Positions 1-8,353 of a stretch of 47,778 nt of DNA are shown piece by piece. The stretch lies in contig NZ_JAGPXL010000050.1 in assembly GCF_018070565.1 (NCBI RefSeq), forward strand, positions 1-47,778, written 5' to 3'. Origin of the DNA: Streptomyces sp. B93 (lineage in GTDB: Bacteria > Actinomycetota > Actinomycetes > Streptomycetales > Streptomycetaceae). The translations under genes were made by a program, and so were the position numbers. The notes beneath the pieces are model-generated. The model saw only the letters and a program-made list of their open reading frames with translations. It was not told where the DNA came from and made no database searches. Position 1 is the first letter of the stretch. Each line of letters opens with the position of its first letter.

Positions 1-2
1 GC

Positions 3-3000
3 CGTCAGTCCCTGACCGTCGACTACTACAAGAAGGGCGACGCGTCGTACGAGTACATCGACGACAGCGGCGCCAAGGTCACCGGCTCCCACCTGACCAA
101 CTCCAAGATCTACGACCACATCAAGTCGCTCACCGATGTCTCCGGCCGGAAGATCTCCTTCTACTACACCGACAAGGGCCTGCTCGGGCAGTTCACCGAC
201 GGTGACGGCTCCCCGCAGCCGAAGGTCTTCAGGTTCACCTACGACGCCACCCAGGGCAACAAGAACGTCAAGCTGGTCAAGGCCACCGACCCGCGCGGCA
301 ACGCCACCCGGCTGACGTACTACTCCCCGCAGACCGGCGACGACCCCAAGTACCACTGGTGGACGAAGACCGTCACCGACCGGCTCGGCCACGACACCGG
401 CTACACCTACGCCGCGGACACCGTGAACACCGGCTTCACCAAAATCACGGTGACCGACGCCGAGAACCACACCACCAAGTACGTCACCGACGACTTCGGC
501 CGCGCCGTCGAGACGGTCAACGCCAAGTCGCAGACCACGAAGATGGTGTGGGACGCGGACAACAACGTCACCTACCTGGAGGAGAACAACGGCGCCAAGA
601 CCGCGTACTGCTACGACCAGAAGACCGGCTACCCGCTCTGGCAGCGCGACGCGGAGAACAACAGGACCGGCGTCCCACCGCAGTCCGACTGCGCGCCCGG
701 CACCTACCCGGCCAACGCGGCGAAGTACGCGTACCAGACCCGCGCCGACGGCTACGCCGCCGACCTGTTCCGCAAGACCTCACCCGAGGGCCGCGCCTGG
801 CAGTTCGGCTACGACACCTTCGGCAACCTGACCACGGTCACCGACCCCAAGGGCGTCGCCACCGCGACCGCCGGGGACTACACCACGTCCTACGAGTACG
901 ACTCCCACGGCCAGCTCACCAAGGCGACCGACGCCAACGGCAACCCGACGAGAAACGCCGACTTCGGCCCGACGGGCTACCCGGCGAAGATCACCGACGC
1001 GCTCGAGCACACGACATCCTTCGTCTACGACGAGCGCGGCCAGGTCACCGAGTCCACCGACGCCCTCGGCAAGAAGACCACACAGACGTACGACACCTTC
1101 GGCCGCCCGCTGACCAAGACGGTGCCGAAGGACCAGGCGGCCGGTGACCTGATCACGCTGGCGGCCCCGGAGTACGACGCGAATGACAACGTCACCAAGG
1201 CGACGGCGCCCAACGGCGCGGTCTCCACGGCGGTCTACGACGCGGCCGACCAGGTCGTCTCGGACTCCGCACCGAAGGACACCGCCACTTCCGCCGAGCG
1301 GAAGACGGTCTACACCTACGACAAGGTCGGCAACCTCAGGACGACGACCGAGCCCAAGGGTGTACTGACCACGGGCGACGCCACCGACCACGTCACCACC
1401 AACACGTACGACGAGATCTACCAGCTCACCTCCGTGGTGAACTCCGAGCAGCACAGGATCTCGTACGAGTACGACAACGTCGGCAACGTCATCCGGATCA
1501 TCGACCCGAAGAAGAACGCCACGGCGGACCCGGCCGACTACCTGACCAAGACCGCCTACGACCTGAACCACCGGGTCACCACGGTCACGGACGCCGCCGG
1601 CAACTCCGTCTCGACGACCTACGACAAGGACTCCCTGGTCATCCAGACCAAGGATGCCGAGGGCAACATCACCTACGTCGACTACGACGAGCGCGGAAAG
1701 AAGAAGGAGGTCCGGACCCCCTACGAGGGCACCACGTACCGTACGACCCGGTACGAGTACGACCAGGTCGGCAACACCACCAGGGTCATCTCCCCGCGTG
1801 GTACGGCCACGGCGGCCGCGGACGACTTCACCTCGCGCACCGAGTACGACGCGCTGAACCGTCCGGTCAAGCAGTTCCAGCCGTACGACCCGGCCGACTC
1901 CCGGTACAACAGCCCCAACGTCTACACGCAGACCGTGTACGACGCGGTGGGCCGCGTGCAGAAGAAGTCGCTGCCGCCGTCGCAGGGCCAGACGGTCCGC
2001 AACGACACGGTCTTCGAGTACTTCGACAACGGCTGGACGCGGAAGTCCACCGACCCGTGGGACATCACCACCACGTACGACTACACCGAGCTGGGCCAGC
2101 AGAAGGCCCGCACGCTCACCTCCGCGGGCGGCTCCTCGGACCGCACGATGACGTGGTCGTACTACCCCGACGGCAAGCTGAAGTCCAAGGCGGACGACGG
2201 GGTGCCGGTGGGCAAGTCGGTGGTCCTGGTGGACAACTCCGACAGCCACCACACCTCTTCGACCGGTACCTGGGCGAAGGGTGACCTCGCCGGGCAGCAC
2301 GGCTACGACCACCGCACGCACGCGGCGGGTACGGGCACGGACGCCTTCACATGGACGCTCAACATCCCCAAGGACGGCACGTACACCGCGTATGTGAAGT
2401 ACCCGAAGGTGACGGGCGCGGCCACGACGGCGAAGTACACGCTGTCGCAGGGGTCGACGAGCGAGCCCTCGGTCACCAAGGACCAGAACGCCAACACCGG
2501 CACCTGGGTCCCGCTCGGCTCGTACAGCCTCAAGCAGGGCAATGACGCCAAGCTGAAGCTGGAGCAGAACGGCGGCGGCACCGTGGTCGCCGACGGCGTC
2601 AAGCTGGTGCGCGACGCCTCCGGCGAGACGGATTCCGAGAAGAAGTCCTTCGCCTACTCCTACGACGTCAACGGCAATCTGACCTCGATCGACGACACCT
2701 CCTCCGGTGCCAGGATCGATGCCTACACGATCGCCTACACCGGCCTCAACCAGGTCGCCAAGGTCACCGAAGCGCTGGCCGGGACCGAGCAGAAGTCGAC
2801 GTCGTACACGTACGACGTCAACGGCAAACCGGAGACCATCAACCATCCCGACCAATTCGCCAAGTACACCTACGACCTACGGGATCTGGTAAAGACCGTT
2901 TCGGTCGGCAAGTCGTCCACCGACACCTCGCCGAAGGTGACGTCGTACACGTACACCGACCGTGGTCTGAAGCTCCAGGAGACCAAGAACAACGAGAACA

Positions 3001-3455
3001 CGGTCGACTACACCTACTACCTCAGTGGTGCGGTCAGGACGACCGTCGAGAAGAAGCCGAACGGCACTCTCGTCTCCTCGCACACCTACGCCTACGACCC
3101 CAATGGGAACAAGGCGCAGGACATCGCGAAGAAGATGAACGCCGACGACAACTCGGCCTATCTCGAGTCGACCACGGACTACACCTACGACCCCGCGAAC
3201 CGGCTCGCCAAGTCGGTCAAGACCGGTAACGGTGCGGGCACCGAGACATACGTCCACGACGACAACTCCAACGTCATCAGCCAGACGGTCAAGGGCGCGT
3301 CCACGACGTACGCCTACGACCGCAACCGCCTGGTCTCCGCGACGGTGGACGGCTCGACGGCGACGTACAACTACGACCCGTTCGGTCGTCAGGAGTCCGT
3401 CACCGGCGGCGGCAAGTCATCGAGCGCTCACTGTACGACGGATTCGACCACGTGA
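3..3455 (+). CDS. RHS/YD-repeat polymorphic toxin, N-terminal and middle part (5' truncated by window, 3' frameshifted)
   Basis: The reading frame is open from the first bases, so the true start lies outside the window. The product is a run of YD repeats (units such as YEYDNVGNV, YTYDPANR, YDYTELGQ) that in this family form a beta-shell cocoon around a C-terminal toxin. An insertion at about 2205-2620 (VLVDNSD...VVADGVKLVRD) looks like a golvesin C-terminal/CBM-like beta-sandwich, which is common in streptomycete RHS proteins. The frame runs into a TGA at 3453-3455. The expected continuation (GGGKVIERSLYDGFDHVIESQK) resumes in the -1 frame from 3416, so one G appears to be missing between AAG (3414-3416) and TCATC. 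The protein is probably secreted or surface-exposed, but the signal region is not in view. Family identity is certain. Whether the frame break is a real mutation or a sequencing error cannot be told from here. Confidence 0.93.
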   Translation, partial: RQSLTVDYYKKGDASYEYIDDSGAKVTGSHLTNSKIYDHIKSLTDVSGRKISFYYTDKGLLGQFTDGDGSPQPKVFRFTYDATQGNKNVKLVKATDPRGNATRLTYYSPQTGDDPKYHWWTKTVTDRLGHDTGYTYAADTVNTGFTKITVTDAENHTTKYVTDDFGRAVETVNAKSQTTKMVWDADNNVTYLEENNGAKTAYCYDQKTGYPLWQRDAENNRTGVPPQSDCAPGTYPANAAKYAYQTRADGYAADLFRKTSPEGRAWQFGYDTFGNLTTVTDPKGVATATAGDYTTSYEYDSHGQLTKATDANGNPTRNADFGPTGYPAKITDALEHTTSFVYDERGQVTESTDALGKKTTQTYDTFGRPLTKTVPKDQAAGDLITLAAPEYDANDNVTKATAPNGAVSTAVYDAADQVVSDSAPKDTATSAERKTVYTYDKVGNLRTTTEPKGVLTTGDATDHVTTNTYDEIYQLTSVVNSEQHRISYEYDNVGNVIRIIDPKKNATADPADYLTKTAYDLNHRVTTVTDAAGNSVSTTYDKDSLVIQTKDAEGNITYVDYDERGKKKEVRTPYEGTTYRTTRYEYDQVGNTTRVISPRGTATAAADDFTSRTEYDALNRPVKQFQPYDPADSRYNSPNVYTQTVYDAVGRVQKKSLPPSQGQTVRNDTVFEYFDNGWTRKSTDPWDITTTYDYTELGQQKARTLTSAGGSSDRTMTWSYYPDGKLKSKADDGVPVGKSVVLVDNSDSHHTSSTGTWAKGDLAGQHGYDHRTHAAGTGTDAFTWTLNIPKDGTYTAYVKYPKVTGAATTAKYTLSQGSTSEPSVTKDQNANTGTWVPLGSYSLKQGNDAKLKLEQNGGGTVVADGVKLVRDASGETDSEKKSFAYSYDVNGNLTSIDDTSSGARIDAYTIAYTGLNQVAKVTEALAGTEQKSTSYTYDVNGKPETINHPDQFAKYTYDLRDLVKTVSVGKSSTDTSPKVTSYTYTDRGLKLQETKNNENTVDYTYYLSGAVRTTVEKKPNGTLVSSHTYAYDPNGNKAQDIAKKMNADDNSAYLESTTDYTYDPANRLAKSVKTGNGAGTETYVHDDNSNVISQTVKGASTTYAYDRNRLVSATVDGSTATYNYDPFGRQESVTGGGKSSSAHCTTDSTT

Positions 3456-4846
3456 TCGAATCCCAGAAGATGGACGACGCGGGCACGCTGAAGTCCACCA
3501 GGTACACCTTCGACCCGCTGGACCGCACGGCGTCCAAGACGGCCGACGGCGAGACCACCGACTTCAGCTACCTGGGACTGTCGACCGAGGTGCTCGGTGA
3601 GGAGGTCGCCGGCGAGCTGACGAAGTCGTACCAGTACAGCCCCTGGGGCGAGCGCCTCTCGCAGGTCAAGCACAACACCGACGGCACCAGCGAGGACAGC
3701 TACTACGGCTACAACTCGCACACCGACGTCGAGACGCTGACCGACAAGGACGGCAACTCCAAGTCCACCTACGGCTACACCGCCTACGGGTCGGACGACG
3801 AGTCCGAGTTCACCGGCATCGACAAGCCCGACGCCGCCGACCCGACCAAGGAGGTCTACAACCCCTACCGCTACAACTCCAAGCGGTGGGACGCCCATGC
3901 GGGCACCTACGACATGGGCTTCCGGGACTACAACCCCGGGCTCAACCGGTTCACCACCCGGGACATGTACAACGGTGCCCTCGCGGACATGGCGCTCGGT
4001 TCCGATCCGTACACCGGAAACCGGTACTCCTTCACCGGTGGGAATCCCACCAGCTTCGTCGAACTGGACGGTCACATCTTCGGCTGTGACTGGTGCGGCG
4101 ACGTTCTCGACACGATCGGGGATGCCGCGGGCGCCGGAGTCAAAAAGGCGGGAAGCGGCTGGAAGACCGTCGCCGACACCTTCCTGACGGGCATCGGCTG
4201 GTACAACGAGACAGCCCCCAACGGGTACGAGTCCGAATACTCGGGCGACCTCAGCAAGGGCCGGCTCGTCGAGCCCGACGGGCAGTGGGACTGGGTTCCG
4301 GCGGTAGCGCTGTTCCCGTTCACCAAGGACTCGTGCGCCGACGGCGAAAGCTCGGTGTTCTATCAGCCCCTCGACAAGTACGACCGGGCACAGGGCGTGC
4401 GGGCCTGCCTCAACAAGGGTGACTTCAGCTGGGTCAACGACAGTGGCCAGCAGATGGGCAACTCCGATTCACTGATCGCGGGAACTCCGGTTCCCCGGCC
4501 GATGAGGGCCCATCCGGACACCGTGCCCCCGGGTTTCATCCATGGCGTAGGAATGAACCGTGGTCACCTGCTGGGTAATCAGCTGGGTGGAAGTGGTACG
4601 GACCGCCGGAATCTCGTTGCCCTGCACGGCGTACCCAACAGGAAGCCCTACATGGCCAAGGTGGAGAGCGAGGTCGCCGCCATGGTGAACAGTGGCCAGA
4701 CGGTTTACTATGAGGTCACCGCCCACTACACGGGTAAGAACGGGGCTCCGGATTATCTCACGATCAACTGGTTGAACCTGGATACCGGGGAGATACCAGC
4801 CGAACCGATCACAATCTGGAACACCCCCAACGGCTTGAAGCCGTAG
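3452..4846 (+). CDS. RHS core C-terminus with DNA/RNA non-specific nuclease toxin domain
   Basis: This is the continuation of the upstream RHS protein after the frame break, so the GTG at 3452 is probably an internal codon and not a natural start. The first ~190 residues are YD repeats ending in the RHS-associated core (YRYNSKRWDAHAGTYDMGFRDYNPGLNRF, then NRYSFTGGNPTSFVELDGH), after which the toxin module normally begins. The last ~100 residues carry NRGHLLGNQLGGSGTDRRN followed by LVALHGVPNR, matching the RGH-x-N signature of the Endonuclea_NS_2 type DNA/RNA non-specific nucleases. The His of RGH is the expected general base and the downstream Asn a metal ligand. The neighbouring SUKH gene is the expected immunity partner. 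Codon use in the toxin tip is less strictly G/C-ending than in the rest of the window, which fits module swapping. If the frameshift is real, the cell makes the shell without its nuclease. Confidence 0.88.
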   Translation: MIESQKMDDAGTLKSTRYTFDPLDRTASKTADGETTDFSYLGLSTEVLGEEVAGELTKSYQYSPWGERLSQVKHNTDGTSEDSYYGYNSHTDVETLTDKDGNSKSTYGYTAYGSDDESEFTGIDKPDAADPTKEVYNPYRYNSKRWDAHAGTYDMGFRDYNPGLNRFTTRDMYNGALADMALGSDPYTGNRYSFTGGNPTSFVELDGHIFGCDWCGDVLDTIGDAAGAGVKKAGSGWKTVADTFLTGIGWYNETAPNGYESEYSGDLSKGRLVEPDGQWDWVPAVALFPFTKDSCADGESSVFYQPLDKYDRAQGVRACLNKGDFSWVNDSGQQMGNSDSLIAGTPVPRPMRAHPDTVPPGFIHGVGMNRGHLLGNQLGGSGTDRRNLVALHGVPNRKPYMAKVESEVAAMVNSGQTVYYEVTAHYTGKNGAPDYLTINWLNLDTGEIPAEPITIWNTPNGLKP

Positions 4847-4879
4847 GTTAGTTCACCTTCACCGAATCGCGGCAACAGT

Positions 4880-4920
4880 GGGTGCAGGCGGATGTCGATC
4901 AGTGATGTCCGCCTGCGCCC
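4880..4920 (+). terminator. strong hairpin between toxin and immunity gene
   Basis: The arms GCAGGCGGA (4884-4892) and TCCGCCTGC (4908-4916) pair perfectly. With one G.U pair the stem extends to 13 bp (4880-4892 with 4908-4920) around a 15-base loop. No clear T-run follows, so it may be a GC-type terminator or attenuator. It would reduce read-through from the toxin message into the immunity gene, which would then need its own promoter. Confidence 0.55.
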
Positions 4921-4941
4921 TTCATTTCTGAAAGGTCTTCT

Positions 4942-5454
4942 ATGTGGGTTCAGCGGCTGATCGAGTTGACCGGTTGGGAGCCGTTGCGGCTCTCCGTCGA
5001 CTGGGAGGCGATCGAGGGGGAGTTGCAGGCTCCGCTGCCGGCGGACTACAAGGAACTCTTCGAGGCTTTCGGGGGCGGCGTCTTCAGTGAGTCCGTCTAC
5101 TTCTTCGGACCTTCGGGCCCCCACGCCTTCGACTTCCTCGCCCAATGGCGGGCCTCCCTCGCGGCAGGCGGAAACGATGACGCACACCCGGTTTACGTTC
5201 CGGGAGGAAAGGGCGTCATGGTGTGGGCGGCAACCGAATGGGCAGATGAATACGCCTGGCTTGTGGACGCGCAGAGTCCTGGCGAGTACTCCGTTCTCGC
5301 GCGAGGTGACGTCGGCGAGTGGCGCACCTATGACATGTCGACTTCTGAGTTTCTCTACCGAGTCCTTGCGGAGGAGGAGTTCAAGCCTTTCGGGATCGCG
5401 CAGTACAACCTTGACCCGACCTTCGAGCCGGGCCGTTCCGTTTCCGGGAGTTGA
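4942..5454 (+). CDS. SMI1/KNR4 (SUKH) family immunity protein
   Basis: The 170-residue protein has the SUKH hallmark near its N terminus: a Trp-x-x-(I/V)E segment, then LPADYKELFEAFGGGVF, with a second conserved W-rich core (VMVWAATEWADEYAWLVDA). In this superfamily such proteins bind and neutralise nucleases and other toxins of contact-dependent or secreted polymorphic systems. Position supports this: it starts 95 bases after the RHS-nuclease gene on the same strand. The ATG at 4942 has an AAAGG ribosome-binding site 8-10 bases upstream. It probably acts in the cytoplasm against the product of the adjacent nuclease domain. Pairing is inferred from order and family; direct binding is not shown by sequence. 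Confidence 0.87.
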   Translation: MWVQRLIELTGWEPLRLSVDWEAIEGELQAPLPADYKELFEAFGGGVFSESVYFFGPSGPHAFDFLAQWRASLAAGGNDDAHPVYVPGGKGVMVWAATEWADEYAWLVDAQSPGEYSVLARGDVGEWRTYDMSTSEFLYRVLAEEEFKPFGIAQYNLDPTFEPGRSVSGS

Positions 5455-5480
5455 GCACAGACAGACAGGGAGGGGCGTTC

Positions 5481-6206
5481 GTGCAGTCGCGACGTGCGGG
5501 CCGTGGACTCCGGGTCGCCGCCTGGGTGCTGGTTCCGCTGGGGCTGGTGCTGTTGCTGGGGGCCGCGCGAGGGATCGGGGGCACCGGTGTCCTGGACCGG
5601 GAGCGGATCACCGTCGCGGGCGAGGCGATGCGGCCCACCTACAGTCCGGGCGAGCAGTTGACCATCGAGCGCGTCGACGCGGCCGGGATACGCCGCGGTG
5701 ATGTCGTCCTCGTCAGTGTGCCGGGGCGGTACGGAGGCGCGCCGGTCCTCCAGCGGGTGATCGGCCTGGGCGGTGACCACGTGGAGTCCCGTGACGGTAC
5801 GCGCGTCGCGGTGAACGGCGAGGAGATCGACGAACCGTACGTGATGCGCGACAAGTTCGCCTCGGCGGGCCCTTCGTACGACGTGACCGTTCCGGAAGGG
5901 CGGCTGTTCCTCCTCGGTGATCACCGGGCCAACGCCAATGACTCGCGCTACTTCCTCGGCGAACACTCGGGGAGCGTCGCGGCCTCCGATGTACGCGGCC
6001 GAGTCGTGGACGAGTCGGCCGCGTCGGTGGGGCCACTGGCCCTGGGGGCCTTCGGTGCCCTGCTGACGCTGGCCGGGGTCGGGCTGGGCGTCGGGGGGTA
6101 CGTGGCCGGGCAGCGTGCCCGGAGCGCGGGTGCGGTCGTACCCCCGTGGGCTGGCCCCCACTCGGAGGGCGGCGCGTCGGCGTCTACCGTGCACGGGAAC
6201 CCGTGA
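5481..6206 (+). CDS. S26 signal peptidase-like membrane protein lacking catalytic Ser and Lys
   Basis: The fold is that of type I signal peptidases: an N-terminal membrane helix (about residues 10-30, VAAWVLVPLGLVLLLGA), a box-B-like segment GEAMRPTYSPGEQL, RRGDVVLV, LQRVIGLGGD, the box-E-like GDHRANANDSR, and a C-terminal membrane helix (ALGAFGALLTLAGVGLGVGG). The nucleophile position of the usual G-S-M-x-P-T reads G-E-A-M-R-P-T, so Ser is Ala. The general-base Lys of the usual K-R-x-x-G-L-P-G-D reads Q-R-V-I-G-L-G-G-D, so Lys is Gln. It is therefore unlikely to cleave by the Ser/Lys mechanism. GTG 5481 is chosen because AGGGAGGGG sits six bases upstream; a TTG at 5451 overlapping the previous stop is the alternative. 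It follows the immunity gene closely, but no functional link is evident. Confidence 0.8.
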   Translation: MQSRRAGRGLRVAAWVLVPLGLVLLLGAARGIGGTGVLDRERITVAGEAMRPTYSPGEQLTIERVDAAGIRRGDVVLVSVPGRYGGAPVLQRVIGLGGDHVESRDGTRVAVNGEEIDEPYVMRDKFASAGPSYDVTVPEGRLFLLGDHRANANDSRYFLGEHSGSVAASDVRGRVVDESAASVGPLALGAFGALLTLAGVGLGVGGYVAGQRARSAGAVVPPWAGPHSEGGASASTVHGNP

Positions 6207-6233
6207 AGCCGGACGCGGCAGAGCCCGTACGGT

Positions 6234-6260
6234 GGCGGGGAGCCCGTACGGCTCCCCGCC
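6234..6260. terminator. bidirectional hairpin terminator
   Basis: Perfect 11-bp arms GGCGGGGAGCC (6234-6244) and GGCTCCCCGCC (6250-6260) flank a five-base loop in the gap between two convergent genes. The position and symmetry fit a terminator serving both. Confidence 0.7.
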
Positions 6261-6312
6261 GGCGGCGGTCCCGCGCCACGACGCCGTACCCGGTGTACCT
6301 CGACGGCTCCCG

Positions 6313-7227
6313 CTAGGCCGGTGCCTGCTGGCTCGCCATCACGGCCTTCAACTGGAGGGGCGACATCTGGTAGTAGGACCCGAGGTCGAGGCGTTCGGAG
6401 TCGGCGGACCACTTGACGACCGAGGTGCGGATGGGGTCACCCTCGTAGGTGTACGGAGCCTCGTTCATGAACCGCTCGATCTCCGGTTCAGGCCGGGTCG
6501 GGAGCCCGGACAGGTCCAGGCCACGGCGCGGCGCGGGGGCGAAGGAAATGCGCTGGATGCCCGGGAGGTCCCAGCTGAGCGTGGCATAGACGCGGTACGA
6601 ACGGCACGCGTACTCCACCATTCGCTCATCCGGTTCGGGTATTCCGATCTCGTCGAGCATCGAGCGGACGGACCGCGCTTCCAAAGCGCCGGGTACGGGG
6701 AGTTGGAAGTACACGTTCATGGTTCTTCGCCGGTAGTCGACCCCGATCACCGCGGATTCCTCGAGACCGTACCGGGAGAAGTATTCCGAGTGCTCGGCGA
6801 GTGAACGCGGCATGGACGGAATCTCCGCCAGTGACGACACGTTCCGCAGGTCCCTGGGGAACACGGCGTAGAGCTTCTTGAAGCCGCCGACGACCCCGCC
6901 GTCGACGGCGAAGAGGTCGATGGAGACCCGGTCACGCAGGTCGGTGAGCAGGGCTCCCACCGGATGGTCCGTCCTGGTGACGAAGCCACCCGACAGGGCG
7001 CGTTCATACGGGTCGCCGGACGCCGACAGCTGGATGGTGTATTCGAGATCCCGGCTCTCCTGCCCGCCGGTCTGCACACTGAAGACGATTCCACCGTCCA
7101 CGACGAACGCGTCCTCGTACGCGCGCAGAATGGGCAGCACCTTTTCGCGCGCGCAGGGCGTGTCCGCCAATTGAGCCGATTTCTCGATGGCCGAGTACAG
7201 CTCTTCCGCCCCAACACCCCTGGCCAT
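6313..7227 (-). CDS. ABBA-type aromatic prenyltransferase (NphB/CloQ family)
   Basis: The 304-residue protein lines up along its length with the NphB/Orf2/CloQ group, as judged from remembered sequences: ELYSAIEKSAQLADTPCAREKVLPIL at the N terminus, DPYERALSGGF, TDHPVGALLTDL, VDGGVVGGFKKLYAVFPRDL, SLAEIPSMPRSLAEHSEYFSRYGL, the NVYF strand and LGSYYQMSPLQ at the C terminus. These soluble enzymes move a geranyl or dimethylallyl group from the diphosphate onto an aromatic ring inside a ten-strand PT barrel. There is no DDxxD motif, as expected for the family; NphB uses Mg2+ while CloQ does not, and dependence cannot be called here. GGAGGG lies just before the ATG. No polyketide, phenazine or aminocoumarin genes are nearby, so the aromatic substrate is unknown. 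Confidence 0.9.
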   Translation of the reverse strand: MARGVGAEELYSAIEKSAQLADTPCAREKVLPILRAYEDAFVVDGGIVFSVQTGGQESRDLEYTIQLSASGDPYERALSGGFVTRTDHPVGALLTDLRDRVSIDLFAVDGGVVGGFKKLYAVFPRDLRNVSSLAEIPSMPRSLAEHSEYFSRYGLEESAVIGVDYRRRTMNVYFQLPVPGALEARSVRSMLDEIGIPEPDERMVEYACRSYRVYATLSWDLPGIQRISFAPAPRRGLDLSGLPTRPEPEIERFMNEAPYTYEGDPIRTSVVKWSADSERLDLGSYYQMSPLQLKAVMASQQAPA

Positions 7228-7420
7228 TCACCCTCCAAAGGAAATTGATTGTCACCCCATCCTTCTGGGCGGGGTCCGGGGACCGCAAGGCCGCACCTCG
7301 CCGTCAACCCTTACTCCAAGGGAATTCGAGTCCTGCGCGAGCCGTTCTGGAGCCCTCCCGGACGCGTCCGCGTGCGCCGGTGTGCGGGTGTGCGCCCGGC
7401 TCCGCGCCCCCGATGCCCGC

Positions 7421-7449
7421 TTGTCACCACCCCCGGCGGCCGATTACTG
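7421..7449 (+). promoter_or_regulatory. sigma-70-type promoter for the riboswitch/cbi operon
   Basis: TTGTCA (7421-7426) is followed after 18 bases by TACTGT (7445-7450), a good -35/-10 pair. It would start transcription near 7457, just before the cobalamin aptamer. The rest of the 7228-7420 stretch shows no gene and no other clear element. Confidence 0.55.
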
Positions 7450-7456
7450 TCACCAC

Positions 7457-7640
7457 GCCTTGGTGAACGGGAAATCCGGTGTGATGCCGGTGCGGCCCTC
7501 GCCACTGTGATCGGGAAGTCCGGCTCCAGCCCTCACGGGCAGCCACTGGGTCCCTCCTGGGACCCGGGAAGGCGGAGCACGGGCGGTGTCACCCGTCAGC
7601 CAGGAGACCGGCCAAGGCGCGTCAACCATCCACGAGGTGC
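7457..7640 (+). promoter_or_regulatory. cobalamin (B12) riboswitch
   Basis: The leader carries the conserved pieces of the cobalamin aptamer in order: GGGAAATCCGGTG (from about 7469), the GCCACTGTG core (7501-7509) followed by CGGGAAGTCCGG, and the B12 box AGCCAGGAGACCGGCC (7598-7613). In actinomycetes this element shuts off cobalt uptake and B12 genes when adenosylcobalamin is plentiful. It lies directly upstream of cbiM, whose ATG follows 48 bases after the B12 box, leaving room for sequestration of the ribosome-binding site. Outer boundaries are approximate. Confidence 0.93.
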
Positions 7641-7660
7641 TGGAGAGGGTCTGCTGAGCC

Positions 7661-8353
7661 ATGCACATAGCCGAGGGTTTCCTACCTCCGGCGCACGCGA
7701 TCGCCTGGAGCGCCGCGTCCGCGCCGTTCGTCGTCCACGGAGTCCGGTCACTCACCCGTGAGGTCAGGGAGCACCCGGAGAGCACCCTGCTCCTCGGTGC
7801 CTCCGGCGCCTTCACCTTCGTCCTGTCCGCGCTGAAACTGCCCTCCGTCACCGGCAGTTGCTCCCACCCCACGGGCACCGGCCTCGGTGCCATCCTGTTC
7901 AGGCCACCGGTGATGGCGGTGCTGGGCACCATCACCCTGCTCTTCCAGGCGCTGCTGCTGGCGCACGGCGGGCTGACCACCCTCGGCGCCAACGTCTTCT
8001 CCATGGCGATCGTGGGCCCCTGGGCGGGTTACGGCGTCTACCGGCTGCTGCGCCGCTACGACGTGCCGCTGATGGTCACCGTGTTCTGCGGCGCGTTCGT
8101 CGCCGACCTGTCCACGTACTGCGTCACCAGCGTGCAGCTGGCGCTGGCCTTCCCCGACCCGAGCAGTGGGTTCCTGGGCGCGCTCGGCAAGTTCGGCTCC
8201 ATCTTCGCCGTCACCCAGATCCCGCTCGCGGTGAGCGAGGGCCTGCTGACGGTGCTGGTGATGCGGCTGCTGGTGCAGTCGAGCAGGGGGGAACTGACCC
8301 GGCTCGGGGTGCTGCTGACGAAGTCCGCGAAGCCGGAGGCGGTGGCCCGGTGA
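7661..8353 (+). CDS. cbiM: cobalt ECF transporter, substrate-binding membrane subunit CbiM
   Basis: The 230-residue membrane protein begins Met-His-Ile-Ala-Glu-Gly, the invariant CbiM/NikM start in which the N-terminal amine and His2 bind Co2+ or Ni2+. The family motif GSCSHPTGTGLGA is present, together with about six or seven hydrophobic segments. It is the specificity component of an energy-coupling-factor importer. The upstream cobalamin riboswitch says that the metal is cobalt. GGAGAGGG lies about ten bases before the ATG. The stop overlaps the next start (GTGA), so cbiM and cbiN are translationally coupled. Confidence 0.96.
   Translation: MHIAEGFLPPAHAIAWSAASAPFVVHGVRSLTREVREHPESTLLLGASGAFTFVLSALKLPSVTGSCSHPTGTGLGAILFRPPVMAVLGTITLLFQALLLAHGGLTTLGANVFSMAIVGPWAGYGVYRLLRRYDVPLMVTVFCGAFVADLSTYCVTSVQLALAFPDPSSGFLGALGKFGSIFAVTQIPLAVSEGLLTVLVMRLLVQSSRGELTRLGVLLTKSAKPEAVAR

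Noticed and set aside
780..2855. 691-codon open frame antisense to the RHS gene
   Set aside because: High GC makes long shadow frames. It lacks domains and lies opposite unmistakable YD repeats.
3410..3456. Programmed ribosomal frameshift in the RHS gene
   Set aside because: No slippery heptamer or following pseudoknot was seen. A missing G restores the family sequence exactly. Not formally excluded.
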